From Rhipicephalus microplus (lineage: Eukaryota; Arthropoda; Arachnida; Ixodida; Ixodidae), in contig NC_134710.1 in assembly GCF_043290135.1 (NCBI RefSeq), positions 458,963,376 to 459,027,375 of the forward strand: DNA of 64,000 nucleotides, given 5' to 3'. Each line of letters opens with the position of its first letter. Within the stretch, counting starts at the first letter, position 1. The notes under the pieces are model-generated. The model saw only the letters and a program-made list of their open reading frames with translations. It did no database searches and was not told where the DNA came from. A program made the position numbers and the translations under genes. Of this stretch, positions 41,669 through 53,084 are shown in pieces.

Positions 41669-42034
41669 TGATGATGATGTTTGATGTTTTATGGCGCAAG
41701 GGCCATTTCACGGCCAAAGAGCGCCAGTTCATCTCACTAAAAAAATGGACAATGATTGTGATAAGTGGCTGTATAAGGGCCATAAAATTCCTCGCGGTGA
41801 GGCGGGTAAAAAAATACAAGTAATAAAATCATGACCATGCCGTGAAAGGTGTGTGTGGTGTGAATAGATGACAAAAGTTGGTGTTAATAAAAGACCATGG
41901 TGGATATGTATGGCATTAGCACAAGTGCCTCACACGTTCATACCCTTGCGTCCAAGGGCCGTGAGGCACGTGCTTTCTTGTGTAATCACCACAGCAAAAA
42001 CCTCTCTGGAGAGGTCATGCTATGGGATGCCCGG

Positions 42035-45000
42035 TCATATGATATGAAAACTATGAATATCTTTAAAAAATGCTAAAAATGATTTGTGACTAAAAAGCGG
42101 TTCCCTACCGACGAACATTGCAGGGTGTAAAGGGATATGTTGTCGGTAGGGTAATCGAAAGTGTTGTTTTCTCACAGTGTCCAATTGTTTGCACTGAATT
42201 AAAATATAAAGGACTGTGAATACTTCACCACATCTGTCACACAATGGTGGATCGCCACCGGACAAAAGGTGTGTGTGTGTCGTGTATGTGTGTCCTATCC
42301 TGAGTCTCGTTAGTATTACCTCTGTATGACGCGATTTCGATACGGGCAGCCAATGACCAAGGTGTGGCTTAATAACGTGTAGTTTGTTTTGTGTGTGTGT
42401 ATCCCACTTGCTCTGCCAGTAGTCCCTGAGGTTTCGTTTGAGAGACGGCGTAAGATTAAGGGCCGGGATTGATATGGATGTAATGGCGGTGCTCTCATGG
42501 ACGGATGCAGCGAGCTGATTCACCCTCACGTTGCCTTAGATCTCACAGTGCCCTGGCACCCAGCACACTACAACATGTTGTTTGAGTGTGTAGAGTGTGC
42601 ACAAAATGGAGTAAAGTGAGACAAGGACCGGGTTTTTTTGTTTTTTAAGACTGTGCAGAGCAGTTACCACACTGAGGGAGTCTGTATAAATTTCTGCTTT
42701 TTGTATTTGTAATTGTTTGATGTGTTTAGCTGCCACAAGTATCGCGTAAACTTCCGCTGTGAAGATACTTGTGCGTGGATGTAGAGGGCCAGAATCCGAA
42801 AAGGATGAGCCGAACGCAGCGTAGGACACAGAGTAGTTAGCCTTGGAGGCATCTGTGAAGAACTCAGGACGTGTGTATTTGTGTTGAAGTTCCAATAAGT
42901 ATGTTCGGATGTGGGCAATAGGTGCATGTTTGTAACGTCTATGAAAGACACATCGCAGTCTATAGTCTGCCACTGCCACGGTGGCGGGTATGCTACAGGA
43001 GCCATTAAACTGTATTCAAGTGACACTGCAGTTTCTTCAGCTAGACACTTCAGGCGAACTGAGAAGGGCTGCCTCACCGAAGGCCTGTTTTGAAACAGAG
43101 TTGAGCTCGACAAATCATTAATTGTAGAGTATGAGGGGTGCTCCTTGTCTGCTTTCACCTTAAGGAAATAAACAAAGGACATGTAAGTTCTTTGCAGATG
43201 AAGCGACCACTCATTTGACTCAACGTAAAGGCTTTCTACGGGGCTGGTGCGAAAAGCACCCGTAGAAAGGCGGATGCCCAAATGGTGCATGGGGTCCAGC
43301 ATCTTCAAGGCACTTTGAGTAGCAGACTCATAGACAACGGCCCCATAATCTAAGCGGGTGCGAATGAGGCTTCTATAGAGGTTCATGAGGCATTGCCTAT
43401 CACTACCCCACGTAGTACGTGACAACACTTTTATAACATTCATGGCTTTTAAACATTTTGTTTTTAAATACTTGATGTACGGCACGAATGTCTACTTGTT
43501 GTCCAAGATTAGGCCTAAGAATTTATGCTCGGCTTTGACGGACAGACGTTGCCCGTTCAGTCGAATGTCAGGTTCCGAGTGCATGCCTCTCTTTTGAGAG
43601 AACAAAACACACATGCTTTTTTGTGGGTTAAGTCGAAATCCGTTTTCATCTGCCCATTAGGAGACCTTATTTAAACCCAGCTGAACCTGCCGCTCACACA
43701 TGGCCAAGTTGCATGACTTGAAGCCAAGCTGAACGTCGTCGACATATGTACAATAGAACATATTGCGGGGAATGGACAAGTGCAAAGAATTCATTTTGAT
43801 AATAAAAAGTGTGCAACTAAGCACGCCACCTTGTGGCACGCCTGTTTCCTGGACAAATGTTTGGGAGAGGACACTGCCCAGACGGACACGGAATGTCCGG
43901 TTTGACAGGTAACTTTCGATTATCTGAAACATTCTTCCGCGCACACCAAGGTGGGACAGGTCTCTTAGAATTCCGAAACGCCATGTTGTATTATACGCCT
44001 TTTCGATATCGAGGAACACAAAGAGAAAATATTGTTTATCAACGAAGGCGTCTCTGATCTGTGCCTCGATACGAACAAGGTGGTCTGTGGTGGATCTACT
44101 TTCTCGAAACCCGCACTGAAATGGGTCTAGCGAATTGTTTGTTTCAAGGATATGTACAAGTCGGCAGTTTATCATTTTTTCGAATACTTTGCACAAGCAG
44201 CTTGTAAGTGCAATAGGTCTATAACTTGAAGCTAAAGAAGGGTCCTTGCCCTCTTTCAAAATGGGAATAATAATAGCCTCTTTCCATGAGGTAGGAATAG
44301 TGCCAGAAAACCAGATAGCATTGTACAAACAAAGTAGGGTTTTTCGTGTTTCGGCTGGTAGGTTTTTTAGCATTTCATACACCACACGGTCAGAACCTGG
44401 GGCAGAAGTGCTGCAGGAGTTTAGAGATGTTCGGAGCTCCGCTAGACTGAAAGTTTGGTTATATGCCTCGTATCTAGTGGATTTGTGTTCGAGTTCCTGC
44501 TTTTCTATTCTTGTTCTGTATTTTTGGAAAGTGTCAGTATAGTGGGACGAGCTGGATACCCGTTCAAAATGTGCCCCGAGGAAGTTTGCCTGATCTTCCA
44601 AGGTATCACCTTGAGTGTTTACGAGTGGAAGTGTGTGTACTTGTTTGCCTGCTATCCTACCGACCATGTTCCAGACTTTTCTCTCCTGTGTGTATGAATT
44701 GATCCCTGACAAAAACTTCTGCCAGCTTTCTCTTTTGGCCTGCCGACGCGTTCTCCCTCCTGGAGACTTCATTTTCTTGAAGTTGTCAAGATTTTCCGCT
44801 GTTGGCGAGTTGCGCAGCAATTTCCATGCCCTGTTCTGTTCCTTTCGTGCATTACGACACTCCGTGTTCCACCATGGGACGTGTCATTTGCTGGGCATTC
44901 CAGATGTTTGCGGTATGCACCTGGCTGCTGCGTCAGATAGAAAAGCTGTGAAGTACTTCACAGCTTCATCTATGTTTAACCTACATATGTCTGTCCAACT

Positions 45001-45738
45001 CAAACGTGTAGTGTTGTGGAACTGTTCCCATTCTGCTTTGTTTATCAGCCATTTGGGAACATGTAGAAGACATTATTATGTTGTTTGTGAACTCAACACT
45101 ACAGAAAAATGGTCACTTCCATATAGATTATTTATAATTTTCCATTTCAGTAGGGGTAGGAGTGATGGTGATACGATGCTGAGGTCTATAGACGAGTAAG
45201 TTTTGTTGGCAACGTTATAGTATGTTGGCTCTTTCCTATTCAACGAAAAGGCACCGGAAGAGAAGAGAAATCGTTCAATGAGACGACCTCGTGCATCAGA
45301 GCGAGAATCACCCCACAGTCCACTGTGTGCATTTAGGTCCTCAAGAAGCAAATAGGGTTCAGGCAGTTCGTCTATTAAAGACTGAAATTCACGTCTTTCA
45401 AGACGGTGGTGCGGAGGTACATACAAAGAGCAGATGGTGATGAGTTTGTTTAAAAGTACCGCTCAAACAGCCACTGCCTCAAGGGATGTCTTGAGTGGTA
45501 AATGTGTACACGCTACTCCTTGGTTAATAATAATGGCTACGCCACCGGATGACGCCACAGCATCATCTCGCTCCTTTCGGTATATGACGTAAGCACGTAA
45601 AAACTTTGTATTGAAGGATTTCAGATGTCTTTCCTGTACACACAGCACTTGAGGTGAGTGTTTGTATAAAAGCTCTTGGACGTCGTCGAGGTTTTTAAGC
45701 AGGTCTCTGACGTTCCAATGTATAATTTGTGTTTCCAT
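42035..45738 (-). pseudogene. I-like LINE ORF2: endonuclease, RT, RNase H
   Basis: Starts at METQIIHWNVRDLL (45738). The APE endonuclease has QVLCVQERHLKSF with the catalytic Glu, and YSSIDLSIVSP and GSDHFSVVL near 45100. RT has YRPIALTSCLCKVFEKM, FLDIEKAYNTTWRFGIL, ETGVPQGGVLSCTLF and the catalytic YVDD (~43750-43739). RNase H has FTDASKANYSVSYA, FTAEVYAILVAAK and IYTDSLSVVTALHS (~42870-42640). The C-terminal domain has a zinc-like CDRCGEVFTVLYILIQC and ends at 42035. Defects seen: frame changes near 45460 and 45075-44820, a stop at 43657-43659, a frame change near 42970 and a stop at 42536-42538. All catalytic residues I can place are retained, so decay is recent. Confidence 0.92.
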
Positions 45739-45803
45739 ATAGGAAGTAAAGTAGTGCTGTGTGTACGTTAAGGAAGTGACTTGTTTAAGCTGAAAGGTCG
45801 AGC

Positions 45804-46987
45804 TCAAGTAGCAGGGCTATTATCAGGCCCTGTTATGAGCTTTTTAGTTTTCTTGGCGCGCTCCAGAGAGCCGCGCAGCTCTTTTGGCACCAGAGGCACC
45901 ACCGTATCCATTGCCTCCTCGGAGGCACTGGATGCCCGCTCATGCGAGCTGGTTTTTCGAAGCTTGGGCCTCGCCTGGTGAGGTGAGGCCTTGAGACCCG
46001 AGGACCCTGGAGTCCCTGGTCTCTGTTCAATAGAAGGCGGAGTAGACTCAACTACTGCCGCCTTGGGGGCAGGATCCACAGCCAATGGCTCGCTCTGCGC
46101 AGGCCGAAGGAGTGGCGAGGGCTGGTGCGACACTGCCCCCTGGCTCGCCGCATCAGCATATGTGGGGCCATAAAATGGCGAGACTCTTTTTCTTGCTTCT
46201 TTAAATGTAACGTTTTCTTTTATTTTTAAAGTGATGATCTCTTTTTCTTTTTTCCAGAAAGAACAGGAACGTGAGTACGCTGCATGACTACCGCCACAAT
46301 TCACACAGTGTGCAGGTGCTTCGCAGTTGTCGGACGCATGGCCCACGACTCCACACAGGGACAAGTTTTCTGGCCACGACAGCTTTGCGAGCCGTGGCCA
46401 TATCTCTGACATTGGAAGCAACGGCGGGGGTTGGGATTATATGGCCTCACAGATGTCTTTGTATACCTAGTCTGAATTGTTTCCGGCAAATCGCTTGAAG
46501 CAAAGGTCAGTACTAAGTGTTTTGTTGGTATTTCCTTTTGATCTCTTCTTATCTTAATACGCTGTACGTTTGTCATGTTCTGGCTCTTCCATCCTTCAAG
46601 AAGTTCAGCTTCGGTCAGGTCAAGCAAATCTGCGTCCGATACGACCCCGCGAGATGAGTTCATGGACCTGTGTGGCGTAATACTGATGGTTGTGTCTCCA
46701 AACGTTGTGAGGGTGTTCAGTTTATCGAATTGGTCTTTGTCACGTATTTCAAGGAGTAGATCTCCGCTGGCCATTTTGGTAATCTTGTACCCGGCATCGA
46801 GAGTTTCGGTTAAGCACATAGCCATTATGAAGGGGGATACAGTTCTGGCTTGTTTGTTAGTTTTTTCGCAGTGTATAACGTAAAAATGAGGAAAGATTTG
46901 TCTTGGCCGGATAAAAAAATTGATATCTTCGGTGCGTACCCGCTTTGAGGAGGCACGATCACTAAGTAAAGGGAATGCTTTGTGCAT
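45804..46987 (-). pseudogene. I-like LINE ORF1: RNA-binding CCHC protein
   Basis: The start chosen is the ATG at 46987 (MHKAFPLLSDRASSKRVRTE), after a long 5' leader. An RRM/esterase-less N-terminal region leads to an RVRTEDINFF start and a basic middle. Then comes a CCHC knuckle CFQCQRYGHGSQSC (~46435-46394) and, after a one-base frame change near 46360, a second set with CGVVGHASDNC and CVNCGGSHAAYSRSC (~46350-46265). The Pro-rich tail ends at 45804. ORF1 protein binds element RNA as a chaperone. The stop lies 66 bp before the ORF2 start. Confidence 0.85.
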
Positions 46988-47515
46988 GCTAATTGTATGT
47001 TGTTCAGTAGCGTTGGCGGCCACCCACCACGGAGCCCAACGAGGGGACGCTGCAAGTTTACGGATGCTGACACCTGCAGACGCCAGCCGTACAACGCCAC
47101 TATAACCCAATGCGCCTAGACCAAGGTAGGCTATTTGCACAGGGTTAACCCTAGCCGACAGGAAGATTGGAAGTAAACGGAAGAGAGTAGAAGACAGGAC
47201 AGATAAATAGTAAGAGATAAAGACGAAGATGTAGGCAGAGAGAGATAGGAAAAGGCGACTGCCAATTTCCCCTGGGTGGGTCAGCCCAGCGGTGCCGTCT
47301 ACGTGAAGCCGGGGCCAAAGGGGTGTGTTGCCTCTTCCGGGGGGCCTTAAAGGTCCAATCACCCAGCGTCGGCTCAACCCCCAGGATCCCCTTTTCCCCG
47401 GACACGGCAAAGCCACGCACGGCTAGGCATGGGAGGGAGTAGAAACTCCCCCGTTAGCTCAGGTCCATGGTGTCGCTACACACCAAACTCCTACTTGCGC
47501 AGGCGCCCCTGCGGG
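46988..47515 (-). promoter_or_regulatory. I-like LINE 5' UTR, likely internal promoter
   Basis: About 530 bp of GC-rich leader from CCCCGCAGGGGCGCC at the 5' end to ORF1. Full-length LINEs carry an internal pol II promoter here. No TATA box is visible, as usual for such promoters; the assignment rests on position. Confidence 0.5.
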
Positions 47516-47530
47516 GATATCATATCCGCA

Positions 47531-49457
47531 AAAGGAATACAGCCAAGCCCTGAATCCATAAACGTTATGCGGAATATGCCACCACCAACTGATAAGCATG
47601 GCGTACAACGCATGCTAGGCGTGGTGAATTATTTTTCCAAGTTCGTCCCAGCACTAGCTGAGAAGACTCTGAAAATGCGACTGCTAGTGAAAAATGATGC
47701 CGCGTTCGAATGGAATGCCAATCACGCCAAGAAATGGGAACAACTCTGCGCCTGTTTGAGCAAGAGCAATTTTTGATCCTGAGCGAGACACAGAGATAAC
47801 GTCCGATGCGTCGAAGAATGGCATAGGTTCCACGCTAATGCAGCGTTATGATAACGCGTGGAAGCCAGTCGCTTATGCTTCGCGCGTGTTAACCGAGGCC
47901 CAGAAAAGGTACTCCAAGATCGAAAAGGAGGCGATGGCTGTTGTTTTTGGGTGTGAAAAATTCCATTACTTTGTGTACGGGCGTACCATTGCACTTGAAA
48001 CGGATCACCGCCCGCTGATTGCTATCGCACAGAAAGCTATCGGCGACATGCCACCGAGATTGCAGCGTTTTTTCTTGCGTTTGCTGAAATACCGCTTCCT
48101 CCTGCAGTTCGTCCCCGGTAAAGAATTGGTTTTGGTCGACCTGCTGTCGAGGGCTTCCGTTAGACCACCAGACAAGGAGGCGGACGAAGACGTCGAGATT
48201 CATGCCGTTACAACTGTGCAGGCACTGATCCGCGAGGCCATGCAAGTACGACTGGCAAGGGAGACTCAAAACTACAGGTACCTGAGAACTGTCCTTGAGT
48301 GCCTGCAAAACAGGCAATCCGTGGACGGAGAACTCAAACCCTTCGCCAGAGAACTCTCGGTGGTCAACGGCGTATTGCTCGAAGGATGCAAAGCTGTTAT
48401 ACCGCAAAGCATGCGCCGTGAGATGTTGAATAGGATTCATGACGGGCATATGGGAATAAACAAGTGCAAATCCCGAGCCAGCCGATTAGTTTTCTGGCCA
48501 GGACTTTGCGCAGACGTCGAACAGGTTGTCAAGAATTGCGGAACTTGCAGAAAATAATCTTACAAACAAGAAAGTGAGCCTCTCATGATGAGACCCGTGC
48601 CGGAACATGCGTGGTTTAGAGTGGGTGTTGACATTTTTCACTACGCCGGCGAAGAATTCCTGTGTGCGTATGACTCGCTATCCAATTTTCCAGAGGTAGA
48701 GCCACTGTATGACACATTGGCTGCTACAGTTATCGAAAAGCTAAGCGCGATATTTGCACGATACGGAATACCGGCAGAAGTGTGCACCGACAACGAGCCG
48801 CAGTTTGCTAGCCGAGAATTTGCAGCATTCTCAAGAAAGTTTGACTTCAAGCATACCACATCGAGTCCCTTGTTTCCGCGATCAAACGGTCTGGCAGAGA
48901 AAGGAGTGCAAATAGTGAAGAGAATTCTGAAAAACACGAAGGAAGGAAACAATGATTTCTGGTTGTGACTTTTGAATTACAGGGCCAGCCCATTGGACGA
49001 CGGCCGGTCCCCAGGAGAGCTGCTTCAAGGTCAGCGGCTACGCACGCCCCTGCCCGATTTCAACGAGGTCCCACACATTGCCGCACAGAAACACAGCTGT
49101 GCACGCCGAACGAGTCATCCACTTAAGCCATTAGCTGAAGGGCAAGTCACCCGCATACGTGGTAAGAACTGGGCAACAAAGGCCAAGGTGGTCAGCATGA
49201 CGCGACCGAGCTCGTACCACGTCGTCATGGAAGACGGCAACGTTTTTCGGCGTGATCAACAGCACCTGCTCGCAACTACTGAGCCCTTCCACCCCTCCGC
49301 CGAAGACTTGGCCGATGAAAACGCCGATGCACCGATAGAGCAAGCTCCACATCTGGTCCCGCGTTCGGAGGAGCCGCAAGTGCCCAGAAGATCGACCCGA
49401 GATAGGAGAGCACCTCGTCGACTAGGCTACGATGACAATTTTCTGCAAATTCCGTAG
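47531..49457 (+). pseudogene. gypsy-3 pol, RT thumb, RNase H and integrase
   Basis: Resumes in phase after the LINE with KGIQPSPESINVMRNMPPP and GVVNYFSKFVPAL. A frame change near 47770, probably with a small deletion, leads to RNase H: ITSDASKNGIGSTLMQ, KRYSKIEKEAMAVVFGCEKF and TDHRPLIAIA (~47790-48025). The integrase zinc region reads HDGHMGINKCKSRASRLV and NCGTCRK, with a stop at 48555-48557. The core has GVDIFHYAGEEF, VCTDNEPQFAS and NGLAEKGVQIVKRI, holding the D, D and E (~48621, 48789, 48898). A second stop falls at 48966-48968. The C-terminal domain and a basic tail RRSTRDRRAPRR end at 49457. All catalytic acids are present. Confidence 0.92.
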
Positions 49458-49507
49458 TTACGTTCTCTCTTTATGTTTATTTTGTTTTTCCTTCAGAGAA
49501 AGGATGA

Positions 49508-49676
49508 TGTATTGTGTTTAGGCGCGCCTGAGCAAGCGCGCGTGCGCAGGCAGTGTACTGCGCACACTATCTGTTTCCTTCTCTTCGCCTTGCACTGTAT
49601 AAAACGTGCGCACAATAAACCAAGGTGATTCTTCGCTGGGAGACGGCTGGCATCGGTTCTTGATAAGCACGAAACA
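49508..49676 (+). repeat. gypsy-3 3' LTR
   Basis: 169 bp, collinear with the 5' LTR without indels and about 94 percent identical by my count. Preceded by the purine-rich AGAGAAAGGATGA (49495-49507). Confidence 0.97.
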
Positions 49677-49681
49677 CAAGA

Positions 49682-49939
49682 CAATTAAGCATGGTGTTTA
49701 TTACCTTCAATAGCTAGAAGAGATTTTAGTGGCATGTGAAGGCATAACCAGTGTTACAACTGTACAACCGTGCCATCGGGTGGTAGAAAACAAAATTGCC
49801 GGGTTTTTCATGCATTCGCCTAAACATCAAAACCATAACTTCTTTTCTTTCTCAGTCAATATGTTCAACCTCCCCTGATTATCTCAGTGATATCTCAATA
49901 GATGAGGTGCCTCGAGACAGACTCCACGACATTTCCAAG
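49682..49939. other. Continuation of the unassigned sequence split by gypsy-3
   Basis: Joins to 39351-39568 when gypsy-3 is removed. A plus-strand stretch SPDYLSDISIDEVPRDRLHD (~49868-49927) reads like protein, but I cannot identify it. Confidence 0.3.
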
Positions 49940-50285
49940 CTTCTTTCCTTATGTTTTGTATCGCCCCGTTACGCTGTACGTAATTCTTAGCACAAAGCAC
50001 ACCAGCAGTTTTCTAAAAGTTTCGGGAGTGTAATGGATTACATTACAGCTCATTCTGCAACTGGGTCACCACTAGCGATAACGCTAGAATATTTGATGGC
50101 AGTTTATAAATACCGATGCGCTTCGCCACATATTCGTTGATTGACGGCCGACGCTCCGTTCACCGCTATAAGTCCAAGTCTGCTACTGTAACCCAACTTT
50201 CTGTTTTCGGGCAGAGGTTTGCCCATATAAAGTTTGATTTGACCATCCAGTCTCCTGACTTCAGCCACGTGCCGACCCTGCTTCT
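49940..50285 (+). repeat. gypsy-2 5' LTR
   Basis: The start is approximate because similarity to the 3' LTR fades before CGCCCCGTTACGCTGTACG. It contains a TATA-like GTTTATAAATACC (~50103-50115). A degenerate primer-binding-like TGATGTACCGGAC follows at ~50288. Confidence 0.65.
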
Positions 50286-50389
50286 TTGATGTACCGGACG
50301 CCCCCGTCAAGCCGTAAACCCAGCCCACACCACAAAGACACCGGCGCAATCCACGAGCAGTGAGTTAGTTGTAGGAAACAAGGGTTGCC

Positions 50390-51560
50390 ACCGGACTACG
50401 GGCTTCTACTCGAGAAGACTCGAAATACCAAGCCTGTGGTGTCGACCACAGTGACACCAAAGGCGCCTGTGCAACTGCCACCGATGCTGCTTTGGCAACA
50501 CACGAAGCTGCTCGAAGGCCCGAAAAGCTGGCTTGAAAGTTTTGACTGAATCTCCCTTCGCAATGACTGATCTGAAGATGATGAGCTGTGGTATTTCTAA
50601 TTTGCCTTGCAAGAGACCGTTAGGAGGTGGTTGGAGTGCCGAGAGTCAACCCTGACAATGTGGGATATTTTCCGTTCCAGGTTCCGGGCTACTTTCACAA
50701 GCATCATCCACGAAGAGAGGACTGAATGTCTGCTCAAAACCTTTGTCCAATTACCCGTGCTTTTCACAGAAGAAACTACTACACTCTTTGGCTTTGCAGA
50801 CCCCAAAATTCCAAGACAACAACGTCCGCTTTCTAATGCAAGGAGTTAAACAGGAGTTTTTTGTGGGACTGATGAAAAATCCACCAAGAAGCATACTAAA
50901 ATTTGTGTCGGAGGCGACCACTATCGAAAAGACTGGACATGCGCAGCACACAGTACAACTGTCACCTGACTCTAGACTGCGCAGCTGCTCAAGCCTTTAA
51001 CTCCAAAGGCCTGCGTTAAAGGATGCGACAGATCGTGTGGGAATAGCAACGAACGCTACCGCCTTCATCGCAGCCCCGACTGAACTCGATTGCCGACATT
51101 GTCCGCGAAGAAGTTCAGCAATCACTTGGAGTTCCCGAAGCACCAGAGCCTCAGCCGCAAGCAATGAGCTACATTGCTGCAGCCCGACGGTACGTACCAC
51201 CTTAACGCCCACACCAAGACGCCACCACCGCCACCACCACAGATGACCTGCCGTTCTCCTTTTGGAAGGCGCTACACACCACAGAAAATGGATATTTGGC
51301 GCACCCCTCACAAGTGCCCGCTATGCTACACTGCGGGGAGGCCGGCCACACCTACCGCTGCTGCCAAAATCGACAGATGAAGCTACGGGGATTCACTGTC
51401 AACGCGCCACGTCCGCAGCTGGGTGAAAGGCCTCACGGCATCGCCTTTTGCATCACCGGAACACAGTGTCAAGAACAACCACTATACTGTTCCCCGTCGC
51501 CCGTGCACTACTACTCACCGAACCACCAGCCATACACTGGCCCAGTCCCTGGTCGGTCGC
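50390..51560 (+). pseudogene. gypsy-2 gag with zinc knuckle
   Basis: Frame pieces in order: KPVVSTTVTPKAPVQLPPML, LEGPKSWLESFD, ELWYF, ALQETVRRWLECRESTLTMW, QDNNVRFLMQGVKQEFFVGL, KNPPRSILKFVSEATTIEKT, then IADIVREEVQQSLGVPEAPE and PQPQAMSYIAAARRY. A knuckle CGEAGHTYRCC comes near 51330-51362. This is the capsid-like domain and the nucleocapsid of a gypsy gag. At least four frame changes and several stops are present, so no product is expected. Confidence 0.82.
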
Positions 51561-51679
51561 TTAGCCCACATCCTTCAAAAAACTGAGGGCAGCATCCGAT
51601 GGAGAGGTGGTTGCTGCCCTCCATCAGTTACGCCGAGACAAGTACCCACCCCAAAGGCAGTGCCATCGAGATAGCAAAT

Positions 51680-52390
51680 TTGTTCGTCGAGAACATCGTC
51701 CTGCGCCACGGAGCTCCACAGGTTCTCACCACAAACCTAGGTATACGGCCTTTACGGCAGACCTAACTTGGGCGATCCTGAGGTTCCGCCAGACAAGTTG
51801 CCACTGAACTACCACCTACCATCCACTGACCAATGGCCTCGCCAATATGCTGACAATCGCCAATGTACTGGCTATGTACGTTCACGTCGAGCACAATACG
51901 AGTGATGAAATGCTTCTGTACGTGACATTCGCATACAATACATCCGTCAAAGAAACGACGCAGATGACACCGCACAAGTTGGTCTATGATAGAAGCCCAG
52001 TAACAAGTTCTACGCTACGCTTCGGAACGTCACTGACGAAGAGATCCTCGATGTCACTGCCTACCTTCAGCGCGCGGAAGAAGCTCGTCAACTCGCCCGC
52101 CTGCGTATCATGAATCAGCAGGTGACCAACAGCCGCCTTTAGAACCTTCGACGAAGCTTATTGGAGTACCAGCCCGGGGACCGTGTCTGGGTATGGACGC
52201 CCACTAGCCGATGTGGCCTCAGTGAAAAACTTCTGCAACGGTACTTCGGACCGTACAGAGTACTTAGACGTCTTCGCCCACTCGACTGCGAAGTTGTTCC
52301 TAACGGCATTACAAACTCTAAACGATGCCGATCATGACCGGAAATCGTCCATGTCGTGCACCTCTATCTATTTCATGCGAGTTAACGAAC
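51680..52390 (+). pseudogene. gypsy-2 integrase core remnant and C-terminus
   Basis: Begins abruptly with FVENIVLRHGAPQVLTTNLG (~51681-51740), where Asn replaces the second catalytic Asp. TYHPPTNGLANML follows (~51810-51848), lacking the expected Glu, and then LLYVTFAYNTSVKETTQMTP (~51912-51971). After a frame change come VTAYLQRAEEARQLARLRI and YQPGDRVWVWTP...GLSEKLLQRYFGPYRVLRRL (~52161-52270), the C-terminal strand-binding domain. Two of three catalytic acids are lost. Confidence 0.82.
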
Positions 52391-52392
52391 TA

Positions 52393-52584
52393 AAACAGAG
52401 TATTTGTTGTTGTTATTGCTGTATCTTAATTTACTTCTTGTGCTTTCTGGGATTCTTTGTGTACTACATCATGTGCAATAACAAACCTAAACAGTGTGTT
52501 TGTAGTTCTTATTTCTGTATCTTACCTTTCTGCTTGTACTTTCGGGGATTATTTTCCTACTTTCATTTTTTTTCCTAAAGCATA
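52393..52584 (+). repeat. Two-copy ~96-bp tandem duplication before the gypsy-2 3' LTR
   Basis: AAACAGAGTATTTGTTGTTG at 52393 and AAACAGTGTGTTTGTAGTTC at 52489 start parallel T-rich units with matching CTGTATCTTA and GGGATT blocks. It lies in the 3' untranslated region of the element. Confidence 0.75.
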
Positions 52585-52611
52585 GGAACGATGCATATGT
52601 CAGAGGGGCAA

Positions 52612-52997
52612 TGTCCCGTTCCTTTCCTGAAGTTCTGTGATCCCTTGTTACACTGTACGTAATTCTCAGCGCAAACCGCACCTGCAGAGTTCTACAAGCT
52701 TTCGAAATGTAGTCGATCATTTCGTTAAGTTAATGCCCTCTTCGCGAACATTACGGCTTATTTTTGAACCTACGTCACCGTTAGAGGTAACGGTAGAATA
52801 TTCGATGGCAAGTGTATAAATGCCGACATGCTTTGCCATTTGTCCGTTGATCGATGGCCGATGCTTTCTTCTCCGCTGTCAGTATACAAGTCTGCTACTG
52901 TTACCCAATTTTCCGTTTACTGGCCACATGTTCACCCAAATAAGGAGTTTGATCTGACCATCCAGTCTCCTGCCTTCAACCACGACACCACCCTGTG
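52612..52997 (+). repeat. gypsy-2 3' LTR
   Basis: Starts TGTCCCGTTCC after a GAGGGGCA purine-rich tract (52602-52609) and ends near ACCACCCTGTGA. The TATA-like AAGTGTATAAATGCC (~52809-52823) parallels the 5' LTR. Confidence 0.75.
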
Positions 52998-53084
52998 AAA
53001 ATACGATACGTTATGTTTATTCAATATTTTGCATAATTAGCCGTTCCTATGCAATGGTGGTATTTGTTTTCCAATCAAAATTTG

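Larger units (their letters stand above)
41669..47515 (-). mobile_element. Full-length I-like LINE (5.85 kb) inserted antisense in gypsy-3 RT
   Basis: A perfect 15-bp duplication bounds the element. Its 3' end, at the low-coordinate side, finishes in an ATC-repeat tail (CATCAAACATCATCATCAT on the minus strand). Its 5' end begins near CCCCGCAGGGGCGCCTGCGC at 47515. ORF1 encodes a CCHC protein. ORF2 has an APE-type endonuclease, RT and RNase H, the set typical of the I superfamily (I or Nimb-like). The 5' UTR is about 530 bp and the 3' UTR about 365 bp. Both ORFs contain a few stops and frameshifts, but all domains are present. Confidence 0.95.
39574..49676 (+). mobile_element. Ty3/gypsy retrotransposon gypsy-3, structurally complete, interrupted by an I-like LINE
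   Basis: Two 169-bp LTRs (39574-39742, 49508-49676) with TG...CA ends and a perfect 5-bp target duplication CAAGA (39569-39573, 49677-49681). The primer binding site at 39743-39757 is complementary to the tRNA-Leu 3' end, and a purine-rich tract ends at 49507. Without the LINE at 41669-47515 and one copy of its 15-bp duplication the element is about 4.24 kb, a compact single gag-pol design. The LTRs differ at about 10 of 169 sites by my count. Several coding lesions make it inactive. Confidence 0.96.
49940..52997 (+). mobile_element. Ty3/gypsy retrotransposon gypsy-2, internally deleted
   Basis: LTRs at about 49940-50285 and 52612-52997 share blocks TGTACGTAATTCT, TAGAATATTYGATGGCA, GTTGATYGAYGGCCGA, TCTGCTACTGT and CCATCCAGTCTCCTG. 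Gag and the integrase C-terminal half are readable between them. Protease, RT, RNase H and the integrase zinc domain are missing, at a junction around 51600-51680. Many stops are present. The family differs from gypsy-1 and gypsy-3. Confidence 0.85.
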
